From an uncultured Lachnospiraceae bacterium (GTDB taxonomy: Bacteria; Bacillota; Clostridia; Lachnospirales; Lachnospiraceae), in assembly GCA_946630825.1 (NCBI GenBank), contig CAMOZG010000002.1, forward strand, positions 1 to 36,929: a DNA stretch of 36,929 bases, given 5' to 3'. Shown here piece after piece: positions 9,368 through 18,159 of the stretch (positions are counted from its first letter, which is position 1; each line of letters opens with the position of its first letter). The translations under genes were made by a program, and so were the position numbers. A model generated the notes under the pieces. That model did no database searches and had not been told where the DNA came from. It worked only from the letters and a program-made list of their open reading frames with translations.

Positions 9368-10507
9368 TTATGATCTGGAAGCCTCCATCATCTTGCTCTT
9401 AAGTTCATTTTCGATATTGGCAAGTTCCGCCTCTGCAGCCCTTCTCTTTTCCTTGCCCTCAGCCTGGATCTTTAATACCTCATCCATGGTAGATATGAGC
9501 TGCTGATTGGTATGCTTTAAGGTCTCCACATCCACTATACCCCTCTCTGACTCCTTTGCCGTCTCAATGGTTGCCGTCTTAAGGGCATCCGCATTCTTCT
9601 TAAGAAGCTCGTTGGTCATATCCGTGACCTCACGCTGCGCCTTGGCTGCCTGGTTGGAGTGCTCCACCCCAATGGCTATGACCATCTGGTTTTTCCAGAG
9701 TGGAATTGTATTGACTATGGTGGACTGGATCTTTTCCGCCATCATGGTATCACTGCTTTGTACCATGCGGATCTGGGGTCCGCTCTGCAGGGCTATGGTC
9801 CTGGTAAGCTGCAGATCGTAAAGCTTCTTTTCAAATCTGTCACACATTGCCGCCAGATCCTTTGCCGCCTGTACATCCTCGGGAAGTCCCGAAGCGTCAG
9901 CCTTTGCCTGAAGCTCCTTAAGCTCACCCTCCCTGACCTGGGAAAGCTTCTGCTTACCGGCGGCGATATACATGGTAAGCTCCTTGAAATATGCCAGGTT
10001 TGCATCATACATCTTGTCCAGCATATCCACATCCTTAAGGAGAGTCACCTGATGCTTTTCCAGCTCTGAGGTGATGACATTTACATTGGTCTCCACCTTG
10101 GCGTACTGGGCTTTAAGCTCCGTCACCCGGTTGGCACTCTTTTTGAAAAGTGCAAAGAGCCCCTTTTCATTTTCCTCCACATCAAAATCCTTAAGCTCGC
10201 CTATGAGTTTGGTGATCATATCTCCCACCTCGCCCATATCCTTGGTGCGGACAGACTCCAATGCCTTTTCGGAAAAGTCCGAAAGCTTTTTCTGGGTGCC
10301 TGCTCCGTAGTTTAGGATAGCATTGGAATTGGTAATATCGATCTGCTTTACAAACTCATCTACCTGAGCCTGCTCCTCCTTTGACAAGGTGATCTCCTCT
10401 GTCATATCCTTGTCTGCGGGGGCTGCGGCAGGCAGCTCCTTTGAATCCGGGGCGGCTGCGTCAAATACAAGTGTAGGTGCTTCTGTTTTAAATTCCATGT
10501 CTGACAT
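9368..10507 (-). CDS. TelA-family toxic anion resistance protein
   Basis: This 379-residue soluble protein matches the TelA (YaaN/KlaA) family, first linked to tellurite and other toxic-anion resistance and in Firmicutes to envelope stress and lantibiotic or antibiotic tolerance. After an acidic, Pro/Ala-rich N-terminus (about 1-35) it is almost entirely helical and coiled-coil, with features such as MYDANLAYFKELTMYIAAG and a Gln-rich helix ending LQSGPQIRMVQSSD. It follows an XpaC-like gene by 12 bases, the same pairing as xpaC-yaaN in Bacillus subtilis. AAAGGAGGAG precedes the start. The biochemical activity of the family is not established. Confidence 0.9.
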   Translation of the reverse strand: MSDMEFKTEAPTLVFDAAAPDSKELPAAAPADKDMTEEITLSKEEQAQVDEFVKQIDITNSNAILNYGAGTQKKLSDFSEKALESVRTKDMGEVGDMITKLIGELKDFDVEENEKGLFALFKKSANRVTELKAQYAKVETNVNVITSELEKHQVTLLKDVDMLDKMYDANLAYFKELTMYIAAGKQKLSQVREGELKELQAKADASGLPEDVQAAKDLAAMCDRFEKKLYDLQLTRTIALQSGPQIRMVQSSDTMMAEKIQSTIVNTIPLWKNQMVIAIGVEHSNQAAKAQREVTDMTNELLKKNADALKTATIETAKESERGIVDVETLKHTNQQLISTMDEVLKIQAEGKEKRRAAEAELANIENELKSKMMEASRS

Positions 10508-10519
10508 TTCTCTCCTCCT

Positions 10520-11677
10520 TTACAATAGCGCATCCTGCTTCATCATAGTCTTCATAACCGATATGTCGGAAGATATATCCCATGCATCATCCAAAAAGAG
10601 CTGATTTAAAAGCTTTACAAATGCCTCGTTTATCACATCCATGGCATCCTCGATCTCAGCTCTGGCATTTTTGACATTTTCAATACTATCGTCCTCTTTT
10701 CCCAGCTTCACATAGCTTGTAAGAAGCTTCTCCGTGGTGGGCAGATAGTAGTTCATAAACTTTCTGAGATCAGAAGCGGTCTCCGGCTGCTTCTGAACCT
10801 TTTTAAAAATGGAAAGCACCGTGGCCTCCAAGGTATAAAGCTTGTCTGACATACTCTCGCTATCCGGGATCATGTCATTGTAGCTTCTGATACGGTTCAG
10901 ATAATCATTGCCGTCCTTGAGGATCGCCTTTACATCCTCCGGCAGTGACTCATCTATTTTATAAAAGCTCATCTGGTTTGAAGAGGTCTTTGGCACCTCC
11001 ACTGTTTTTTGGGCTGCTTCCCGTTCTGAGGCGGCTCTTACAGACCTGGCATATTCCATGTATACCTCGTCTGTCAGCATAAGGGTGGAGTGATCTCTGT
11101 CAAAGGTGGCGGTGGGCAAAAAGCCCTTCATCTTCATCTTCTTAAGATCCGACATCACCTCGTCTTCACCCCTGTCGGTTTTGTCAGCCAGCTCACGTAT
11201 CAGTATGTAGCTTCTGTCTCCGACTATTTTACCATATTCGTAAAAACGTGACACCAGTTTTTTCATGGAAGCCCCGGACATGACCACTCCGATCCCCACA
11301 GCCATAACCACGGCTAAAAAGATCATCCCTGCCACGGCGGGTATTTTCATACCACCTATGAAAAAAGGAACGGACACCCCGGCTAAAAGCACAAAGGCAA
11401 AAGCAATCATGGCTGCCCCTGCCCATATCTGACCCTTACCCAGATCGTGGCTTACCTCCTTTGTGAAAAATGGCGGTCTGTAGGATACTGCTTTTCTGGT
11501 GGCTTTTATCACATCAGAAACTGCCCCCACTCCGCTTTTTATCACCGTGGAGGTGGTATCCGACACCACACTTCTAAGCTGTGTCCCAAGTCCTGTATAG
11601 TCATGGGTAGAAAGTGCCTTGTCGATCTTTTCTATCATATTGTCTCCTGCCAAAAGCAGGTCGTCTATCAAAGCCAT
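10520..11677 (-). CDS. XpaC-like membrane protein (5-bromo-4-chloroindolyl phosphate hydrolysis protein family)
   Basis: This 385-residue protein has an N-terminal amphipathic region, two adjacent membrane helices at about 84-106 and 112-134, and a long cytoplasmic helical part. The layout and the downstream TelA partner match the XpaC family, whose name comes from an X-phosphate hydrolysis phenotype rather than a known enzyme activity. After the membrane hairpin there is a region (about 137-230) with KLVSRFYEYGKIV and KKMKMKGFLPTATFD that resembles a small winged-helix-like fold, followed by a helical bundle. AGGTGAT precedes the start; it begins eight bases after the upstream sensor gene. 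A role with TelA in envelope stress is inferred from family pairing. Confidence 0.8.
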   Translation of the reverse strand: MALIDDLLLAGDNMIEKIDKALSTHDYTGLGTQLRSVVSDTTSTVIKSGVGAVSDVIKATRKAVSYRPPFFTKEVSHDLGKGQIWAGAAMIAFAFVLLAGVSVPFFIGGMKIPAVAGMIFLAVVMAVGIGVVMSGASMKKLVSRFYEYGKIVGDRSYILIRELADKTDRGEDEVMSDLKKMKMKGFLPTATFDRDHSTLMLTDEVYMEYARSVRAASEREAAQKTVEVPKTSSNQMSFYKIDESLPEDVKAILKDGNDYLNRIRSYNDMIPDSESMSDKLYTLEATVLSIFKKVQKQPETASDLRKFMNYYLPTTEKLLTSYVKLGKEDDSIENVKNARAEIEDAMDVINEAFVKLLNQLFLDDAWDISSDISVMKTMMKQDALL

Positions 11678-11685
11678 TTTATCAC

Positions 11686-13434
11686 CTATGTCCTCTGTCC
11701 GTGGATAATGTGATCCATGTATAAAGCCCTGCCTAACTCAGCGGCGATAAGCTCTCCCATGTCGTACATCTTCCCGGATATCTCGCATGCCAAAAGTCCA
11801 AAGATCTGTTTTTCGCAAAAGACAGGAAAGGTTATATAGCCCATGCCCACAGCGGGAACCTCCTCCCGGATGAACATATCCCGCACACTGCCCTTTTGCT
11901 TGCTTTTGGATATCATATAAAGCTGGCCGTCCCTTATCATGCACTTAAGATTAATTGTGTCGGGATATTTCTGTTTATCACCACCGTAGGTCTGGGGCTC
12001 AGTGTACATATAAAACAGCATGTTTGTCACGCCGATCTTTTCCAGCATCCTTATGGATATCTCGGTAGGATCCCCGGACTTTTCTTCCGTGGCGGACCTG
12101 GCAGACAAAAACTGCCTCATCCTCTCCCGTTCCTCAGCGGTCTGACGGATGACCTTTTCCTTTTCCCCGGAGGTTATATATATCATCCGGTCCTTGAAAC
12201 GTAAAAAGAGACGGTTGATGAGCACATTGGCTGCCACGGATTTCTGAGCCACATTTATGGTTGCCTGCATAAGTCCCAGACTCCTCATCAGACGCTGGGT
12301 GTCGGTGTAGTCCATGGCACCGTTGTCTATGAAGACATCTATCATATCGCAGATATCCCGGAATTCTTCCGGACTTAAATACCTGCTTTTTACAGCCTTG
12401 ATCATACGATCTACGATCTCTCCGAAAAGCCTTTTTAAGTTTACATCCGTTCGCCTGTAGGTGTCTGTGCGGTATCTGTAAAAGCATGTATCAAAAAGCC
12501 TGTCAATGGCAGGACGGTCCATACCTATCACATCCATGGAGCTTAGATCCCAGATCTCATAGTCCATGGAGGCTCTCATGTATATCTTGGTGGAGACCTG
12601 TTCTGATAAGACCTCCTTGCCGTCGATCTTATTTACGACCATCTCCAGGGCTTTCTTTCCCACCGTCATCTCCTTAGGGCCAATGGAGGAAAGGGGCGGA
12701 GACATCTCTCCTGCCATTCTGGTATTGTCAAAGCCAAATACCATTATATCTATCCCCGGCACCAGTCCCCGTTTTTTAAGCACGGTATAAAGCGCCTTTG
12801 CCACAGAATCATTTACGCAAAATACTGCCTCTGCATCAGGATTGTCGTCCAAAAGCTTTCCCGCTTCCTCAGTGCAGTTTACGGACATATCCGTATTTAT
12901 GTGTCCATGCTCCGGTAGCTCCAGACCTCTTTCCTTCAGGCAGCGCTTAAGTATCTCCCGTCTTTCAACGGCATCAAAATTATCCTCCCTGCCTCCAAGC
13001 ATGACTATCCTGCCAAGTCCTCCCAAATTGACAAGCATATCCACGGCTTCTCTTATGCCGGATTCATTGTCATACTTGACCACAGTCTCATTTGGAATGC
13101 TTGCTGAGATAAAGACCCTGGGAATATCTGAAAATCTTCCCAGAAATTCCAAAAGCTCCACCTCTTCCATCTCACGAAGAGCCCCCAAAGCTATTATCAG
13201 TCCGTCAAATCTGCACGCCCAGCTTAAATTGAAAACAGAATTGTATATGACCCTGTGCTCATGAAGCGCCTGATTCTGCTCCCTTCCGTCATCCATCTTT
13301 CCGGCAATGGTAATAAGCCTGATATCCCTGTCCTCCGGTATGGCACGGTAGATAGTCCTGACGATATCCTGGGTGTAGTCGGTTGACAGATCCTCAACCA
13401 GAAGTCCGATTGTAATGGTTTCCCCCTTAGTCAT
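11686..13434 (-). CDS. LacI-type periplasmic-binding-fold sensor without DNA-binding or output domain
   Basis: Residues about 7-290 of this 582-residue protein look like the LacI/GalR ligand-binding fold (Peripla_BP_3 type): ITIGLLVEDLSTDYTQDIVR at the start, a DGLIIALG strand, AVFCVNDSVAKALYTVLKKRG, IMVFGFDNTRMAGEMSPPLSS and a C-terminal GKKALEMVV helix. There is no helix-turn-helix and no signal peptide, so the ligand should be cytoplasmic. Residues about 300-430 are helical, and about 440-582 resemble a GAF-like domain (MGYITFPVFCEKQIFGLLACEI). In Lachnospiraceae this layout is commonly followed in the same chain by a GGDEF domain; here the chain stops. The next gene upstream, six bases away, encodes a FIST/EAL protein, suggesting the two form a split sensor. 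The ligand is unknown. Confidence 0.75.
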   Translation of the reverse strand: MTKGETITIGLLVEDLSTDYTQDIVRTIYRAIPEDRDIRLITIAGKMDDGREQNQALHEHRVIYNSVFNLSWACRFDGLIIALGALREMEEVELLEFLGRFSDIPRVFISASIPNETVVKYDNESGIREAVDMLVNLGGLGRIVMLGGREDNFDAVERREILKRCLKERGLELPEHGHINTDMSVNCTEEAGKLLDDNPDAEAVFCVNDSVAKALYTVLKKRGLVPGIDIMVFGFDNTRMAGEMSPPLSSIGPKEMTVGKKALEMVVNKIDGKEVLSEQVSTKIYMRASMDYEIWDLSSMDVIGMDRPAIDRLFDTCFYRYRTDTYRRTDVNLKRLFGEIVDRMIKAVKSRYLSPEEFRDICDMIDVFIDNGAMDYTDTQRLMRSLGLMQATINVAQKSVAANVLINRLFLRFKDRMIYITSGEKEKVIRQTAEERERMRQFLSARSATEEKSGDPTEISIRMLEKIGVTNMLFYMYTEPQTYGGDKQKYPDTINLKCMIRDGQLYMISKSKQKGSVRDMFIREEVPAVGMGYITFPVFCEKQIFGLLACEISGKMYDMGELIAAELGRALYMDHIIHGQRT

Positions 13435-13440
13435 AAATCA

Positions 13441-15966
13441 TCAACCTCTCACGTCTAAATCCGGGCTCGGCTTGGAAAAATAATATCCCTGGGAATAATC
13501 CACCCTGTATTTTTTGATTATCTTTTGTATTTCCTCATTCTCCACAAACTCCGCAATGATCCTGAATTTGTGTGACCCCAGATGCCGCCAGCTTGCAATG
13601 AGTGAAATGAGTCTTTCCGACTCAGGATTGTCACAGCACCTTTTTATTATGGAACCGTCTATCTTAAGGTAATCCAGCTCGATACTTAAGATGTGCTGCA
13701 GGTTTGAAAAGCCGCTTCCGAAATCATCTATGGCTATCTTTGCTCCCAAGTCATGGATCTTGTCCACGAAATTGATCAGATACTCATAGTCATCCACATC
13801 CTCATTTTCAAGTATCTCGAATATAAAGTTTTCCGGATGCTCGGAGGATCTTAAAAAATCGTAAATATACTGCACCAGCTCATGGTTTTTGATATCACGG
13901 AATCCCAAATTTACACTGACACTCACGTCATTTATGCTTTCAAATTTCTTGAAAACCTTTTTAATCATTATCATGGAAATGGAATCATACAAAAGCCCAT
14001 AGGTCCTTGCCACGTCCAAAAATGCCCCGGGGGCAAGTATATTTCCGCTCTCATCCATGAGTCTCATGAGAGCCTCATAGTGGTGGATCCGCTTTTCCTT
14101 ATTGTCATATATGCCCTGGTAATAGGGAATGACCTTGTCATGGGCTATGGCATAGTTTATTACATTCACCATGCGATAGCGCTCCCGTAGCTTTTCCGTA
14201 TCGAGGGCATTCATCTCTGCCTTCGTCAGCATGAACTGTATGTTTTTCTGCGCCATCTCCACCTTGGAGGATCTGTAGGTATCATAGATATTGTCCACGG
14301 TGCAGTCATCTATCAGGCAAAACTGGGGAACTATGGCGATAAAATCCTCTGTTGCCTCAAACAGATTTTTCTGCAGCTCCTCCATATCCAAAAGAAACTG
14401 GGGCAAGGATACCATGTATGAGGTGGCGCCTATTGCCACATCCCATCCATTCAACACATAGAAGCGGTACTTTTTTGCCCTTGCAAAAGCCGCACATTTT
14501 TTGGTGTAGTTGTGGTAGGTAAGCTCTATCACATCCTCTGAAAAAACTGCACGCATATTGGAGATGTCGCTTACACTTATCATGCAGACCCGGTCATAGC
14601 CCTTGGTTTTGATGTCCATATTAAGCGCCGCCGCATTGGCATATTCTTCACCGCCGGAGTATAAAAGTTTATTTTTGTAATCCTGTAAAAGACTTGCCAG
14701 ACCCTCGGGCATATTTTCCGTCTCATTTCCGTACTCCTCCTGAAGTCCGGCTATATAGGTCAAAATCCCCTGGTCGTCCTGGGTCAGTTCATCCGTGTAG
14801 GCAAAAACAAAGGGATTAAATTCCTGGGAAGCCTCGTTTTCCCCGGTCACAGCCATTACAAAGGAGCTGTTCATATATACATTTTTACCCCGGACATTTG
14901 AGATCTCACCATTGGTGACGCAGCCGAACATATTGGAGTTTTCATATACGGAAAGCTCCCATCTTACGGAGTTGGGGTACAGCCCGTATCTTAAGGAACA
15001 GGAATAAGCCAGGATCATTTCGGATTTTTTGAAATTCTCCACCTGCATAAACATGGCTCTGTCGTCCGCTATGATCTTGCCGGTGTAGATAAATCCCCGT
15101 CTGATCTCCCTGTTTTCATCTATACGGTTAAAAGCCCAGAGCAGGTGTCTGTCCCTGTCGTAATTTACAAAAAGAGGCACATCATCACTGTCTGAATATA
15201 CATAGGGCAAAAGTCCGGTTATCTGGGGATCTTTCTTTACAGCCTCACCGGTACCGTCTAAATATACGTCTGCCGCATTTTTCCCGTCTATCTTTAAGAT
15301 ATTTATATCCGAGGTCTCTGTAATAAACTGTCTGGGGCCCACCGGCTGTGCTCCTGTGGCACAGCTAGCCATTGCCTCCACTTCTTCTCCGCTAATGGAA
15401 GCCACAAAAATGCTTCTTTCCGACCAGCTGTTTTCGTCAAATACAAAGCCGTGGGTAACCAAAAGTGGACTGGAGGGATCCGGTTTATTTGCGATTCCTC
15501 CTATCATCCTGATGCCGGGAAATACCTGATTGCTTTTGTCCACAAACCTGGATACCTCCGAGTACCAACCGGATACAAAGGTAAGAAGCAGCTTTGTGTC
15601 ATCCGAGATCACCGCATCCTTTACCATATGGCACATCTCATCCGCCAAGTACAGGGTGTCATCCCCGGACATAATGGGAAGCATGGCAGTTTTGACCTTG
15701 CCTCTTTCCATCTGTGTTACGGAGATAATACACTGGTTCGGCAGGTACTTTCCCCAGCCGATAACAGCCGAAGCACTGGTACCGTAGATGTAGGCACCGG
15801 GGATATTTTGCTTGATAAAACGCGCAAGATCCACAGCCTCATCCCCTGAATGGATAGAGGTGTGGATCCTGACTAAAATATCGCCTTTTTGTGAATTAAG
15901 CATGAGCTGATTGAAAACCTCCGCCAGCCTTGCTTTTGAAATATACTGGAAATTCCATGTAAACAT
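13441..15966 (-). CDS. FIST sensor - degenerate GGDEF-like - EAL c-di-GMP phosphodiesterase
   Basis: This 841-residue cytoplasmic protein has three parts. Residues about 25-220 match FIST N (YGTSASAVIG near 61-70, MIGGIAN near 154-160) and about 220-385 match FIST C, ending in the FGCVTNGEIS motif near 347-356; FIST domains are thought to bind small ligands such as amino acids. Residues about 430-590 look like a GGDEF fold whose active-site signature is lost (GWDVA at about 507-511). Residues about 600-841 are an EAL domain with the full catalytic set: E631 (EAL), N686, E717/E720, D747 and D748 (DDFGSG), K768, E806 and Q826 (QGY). It should therefore hydrolyse c-di-GMP to pGpG. It sits 20 bases after a small membrane protein and six bases before the LacI-type sensor. 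Confidence 0.87.
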   Translation of the reverse strand: MFTWNFQYISKARLAEVFNQLMLNSQKGDILVRIHTSIHSGDEAVDLARFIKQNIPGAYIYGTSASAVIGWGKYLPNQCIISVTQMERGKVKTAMLPIMSGDDTLYLADEMCHMVKDAVISDDTKLLLTFVSGWYSEVSRFVDKSNQVFPGIRMIGGIANKPDPSSPLLVTHGFVFDENSWSERSIFVASISGEEVEAMASCATGAQPVGPRQFITETSDINILKIDGKNAADVYLDGTGEAVKKDPQITGLLPYVYSDSDDVPLFVNYDRDRHLLWAFNRIDENREIRRGFIYTGKIIADDRAMFMQVENFKKSEMILAYSCSLRYGLYPNSVRWELSVYENSNMFGCVTNGEISNVRGKNVYMNSSFVMAVTGENEASQEFNPFVFAYTDELTQDDQGILTYIAGLQEEYGNETENMPEGLASLLQDYKNKLLYSGGEEYANAAALNMDIKTKGYDRVCMISVSDISNMRAVFSEDVIELTYHNYTKKCAAFARAKKYRFYVLNGWDVAIGATSYMVSLPQFLLDMEELQKNLFEATEDFIAIVPQFCLIDDCTVDNIYDTYRSSKVEMAQKNIQFMLTKAEMNALDTEKLRERYRMVNVINYAIAHDKVIPYYQGIYDNKEKRIHHYEALMRLMDESGNILAPGAFLDVARTYGLLYDSISMIMIKKVFKKFESINDVSVSVNLGFRDIKNHELVQYIYDFLRSSEHPENFIFEILENEDVDDYEYLINFVDKIHDLGAKIAIDDFGSGFSNLQHILSIELDYLKIDGSIIKRCCDNPESERLISLIASWRHLGSHKFRIIAEFVENEEIQKIIKKYRVDYSQGYYFSKPSPDLDVRG

Positions 15967-15986
15967 ACGGTCTATCTTCTCCTATC

Positions 15987-16451
15987 CTATCCTATTCTCT
16001 GTATGTCCTCAGGATTCTCGACTCCATACCGCACTATGAAGTCCCTTAGATCATCATCATTTTTTATCAGTGTAACCGGTTCAAACTTTCCCGTGGTCTT
16101 GTCTATGAAACCTGCCACCTGCTCCCCGTTTGCTATGCTGGTCCTAAGTACCGGATGCTTGATCCTTGGATCGTAGCTGTGCTTTTTTCTGTCGGGGAAA
16201 AATGCATTGTATTCCTTGTCCAGCTTTTTGTATGCACTTACCTCTTTGTCCAAGGCATCCTCCCGAAGAGGCTTTTTTTTCGCCAGTCCCAGAAGTCCCC
16301 CCACTGTAACACAGATCAGTAAAATGACCGCACCGTAAGAACTGTGCCCCAGAAACAGGGATACCAAAAAGATCACCCCGCCTATTATACCGCCGTACAT
16401 AGCTCCTTCCGACAGATAGGTATCTGTTGTGTCATTACTGCTCTTTTTCAT
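15987..16451 (-). CDS. small membrane protein of unknown function
   Basis: This 154-residue protein has a short polar N-terminus, two membrane helices at about 18-36 and 39-57 separated by a tight turn, then a basic stretch (AKKKPLRE) and a soluble C-terminal part of about 95 residues. By the positive-inside rule both ends are probably cytoplasmic. The soluble part has FPDRKKHSYDPRIKHPVLRTSI and ends DFIVRYGVENPEDIQRIG. It follows sufU by three bases, so it is very likely co-transcribed with the suf genes and the downstream FIST-EAL gene. I do not recognise the family. The region just after its stop has three CCTAT units in a row on the plus strand. Confidence 0.75.
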   Translation of the reverse strand: MKKSSNDTTDTYLSEGAMYGGIIGGVIFLVSLFLGHSSYGAVILLICVTVGGLLGLAKKKPLREDALDKEVSAYKKLDKEYNAFFPDRKKHSYDPRIKHPVLRTSIANGEQVAGFIDKTTGKFEPVTLIKNDDDLRDFIVRYGVENPEDIQRIG

Positions 16452-16454
16452 GGA

Positions 16455-16910
16455 TTACAGTATATCTCCCTCAGACATTGTATGTCCATCCCGGACCATT
16501 TCCTCCATGGTATGCCAGCCCAGCACGGCACACTTGACCCTGGCAGGCATATGGGATACATCCTGAAGCACTCCTGCCTCCTCTAATTCATCCCTCTCTT
16601 CATCACTTATGCCCTCTTTTATCATCCGCATAAATATGTCTGAGAGCCTTAATGCCTCATCCTTGCTTTTGCCTATAATAAGATCCAGCATCATGTCGGC
16701 GGAAGCCTGGGATATGGCACAGCCATCCCCCTCATATGCTCCGTCCACTATCATATCATTTTCCACCTTAAGGTTTAAAATGATATCATCCCCACAGGAA
16801 GGATTCACTCCCTCCAATGTCAGATTTGCATCCGCAAGCTTTTTTTTATGCCCGGGATTCATGTTGTGATCAGTGAGTATCTCGTTGTAAAAAGTGCTCG
16901 ACTGCTGCAT
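16455..16910 (-). CDS. sufU: SufU Fe-S cluster assembly sulfur acceptor
   Basis: SufU accepts persulfide sulfur from SufS and passes it to the SufBCD scaffold in Gram-positive bacteria. The protein is 151 residues from the ATG at 16910, chosen because GAGG lies seven bases upstream and the family usually starts at this point; the longer frame to 16982 only reads through the end of sufS. The zinc and sulfur-transfer ligands are all present: Cys39 (NPSCGDD), Asp41, Cys64 (GDGCAIS) and Cys127 (RVKCAVLGW). It begins 16 bases after the sufS stop, in the standard Firmicutes sufCDSUB-type cluster. Confidence 0.94.
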   Translation of the reverse strand: MQQSSTFYNEILTDHNMNPGHKKKLADANLTLEGVNPSCGDDIILNLKVENDMIVDGAYEGDGCAISQASADMMLDLIIGKSKDEALRLSDIFMRMIKEGISDEERDELEEAGVLQDVSHMPARVKCAVLGWHTMEEMVRDGHTMSEGDIL

Positions 16911-16926
16911 TGTATTAACCTCGCTT

Positions 16927-18150
16927 TTAATCCGAAAAGCCCATTTCCCCCCTGATATGGGACAGGGTCTCCACAAAGGCATCTATGTCCTCGTGAGTGT
17001 TGTAAAACGCCAGGCTTGCCCTGGTGGTGGACATCCTCTTAAGATGCTTGTGAAGGGGCTGTACACAGTGATGACCTGCCCTTACGGCTATGCCGTGGGA
17101 ATCAAAAATAGTTGCCACATCATGGGGGTGAACTCCCTCCAATACAAAGGTAAGTATACCATGATGTTCGGCGGGATCCGTGGATCCCAATATCTCCACA
17201 TGACCAATGTTTGTCATCTTTTCATAGGCATAGGTGGTAAGTTCCCTTTCCACAGACTCTATTTTATCAAATCCTACGCGATTCATAAAGCGTATTCCTT
17301 CAGCCATGCCTATGGCGCCTCCGGCATTTACCGTACCTGCCTCAAATTTGTGGGGAACCTCCGCATAGGTGGCACCGCAGCGGGTCACATACTCTATCAT
17401 CTCGCCGCCGTACAAAAAGGGAGGCATCTTTTCCAAAAGCCCGCTTTTGCCATAGAGGGCGCCTATGCCCATTGGACCGTACATCTTATGTCCCGAAAAG
17501 GCGAGAAAGTCCACATCCAGCTCCTGCACATCCACCGGAATGTGGGGCACACTCTGGGCACCGTCACAGACAAAGACCGCTCCCTTTTCATGGGCGATCC
17601 TTGCAAAGGCCCTGATATCATTTACCCTGCCAAAGAGATTTGAAACCTGGGTTATGCACACCAGCTTTGTATGCTCATTGCAAAGCTTTTCAAGCTGGTT
17701 CGGGTCTAAATATCCCCTCTCATCACATTCAAAAAATACCAGCTTTGCTCCTGTGTGCTTCGCCACCTGCTGCCAGGGAAGGAGGTTGCTGTGGTGCTCC
17801 ATTATGGACACTACGATCTCGTCATCATTGCGAAGAAAGTTCATGCCATAGGAGTATGCCACCAGATTAAGGCTTTCGGTGGCATTTCTGGTAAATACTA
17901 TGTCCTCCTTTTTAGGAGCATTTATAAGCTCTGCCACTGTAGCTCTGGCATCATCATAGGCATCAGTAGCCTCAACCGAAAGGTCATAGAGCCCCCGGAG
18001 GGGATTTGCATTGTGATCTCTGTAATACTGCTCCACTGCATCCATTACACACCGGGGCTTCTGGGATGTGGCTGCATTGTCTAAATATATTGTACTTCTA
18101 TTTTTCAAAAGAGGAAACTGCTCTCTTATCTCTTTTTCAAAATCCGTCAT
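16927..18150 (-). CDS. sufS: SufS-type cysteine desulfurase
   Basis: This PLP enzyme converts cysteine to alanine and a protein-bound persulfide for Fe-S cluster assembly. The protein is 407 residues, the usual length for group II desulfurases. Visible landmarks are the cofactor-stacking region EHHSNLLPW (118-126), DGAQSVPH (196-203), the PLP lysine Lys222 in FSGHKMYGP, and the persulfide-forming Cys362 in RAGHHCVQPLH, on the short loop typical of SufS rather than the longer IscS/NifS loop. GGAGTGAT lies upstream of the ATG at 18150, nine bases after sufD. SufU is its partner immediately downstream. Confidence 0.96.
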   Translation of the reverse strand: MTDFEKEIREQFPLLKNRSTIYLDNAATSQKPRCVMDAVEQYYRDHNANPLRGLYDLSVEATDAYDDARATVAELINAPKKEDIVFTRNATESLNLVAYSYGMNFLRNDDEIVVSIMEHHSNLLPWQQVAKHTGAKLVFFECDERGYLDPNQLEKLCNEHTKLVCITQVSNLFGRVNDIRAFARIAHEKGAVFVCDGAQSVPHIPVDVQELDVDFLAFSGHKMYGPMGIGALYGKSGLLEKMPPFLYGGEMIEYVTRCGATYAEVPHKFEAGTVNAGGAIGMAEGIRFMNRVGFDKIESVERELTTYAYEKMTNIGHVEILGSTDPAEHHGILTFVLEGVHPHDVATIFDSHGIAVRAGHHCVQPLHKHLKRMSTTRASLAFYNTHEDIDAFVETLSHIRGEMGFSD

Positions 18151-18159
18151 AGTTTTTTA

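Noticed and set aside
16894-17643. 249-residue plus-strand open frame opposite sufS
   Set aside because: A shadow of sufS, whose active-site motifs are unmistakable on the minus strand.
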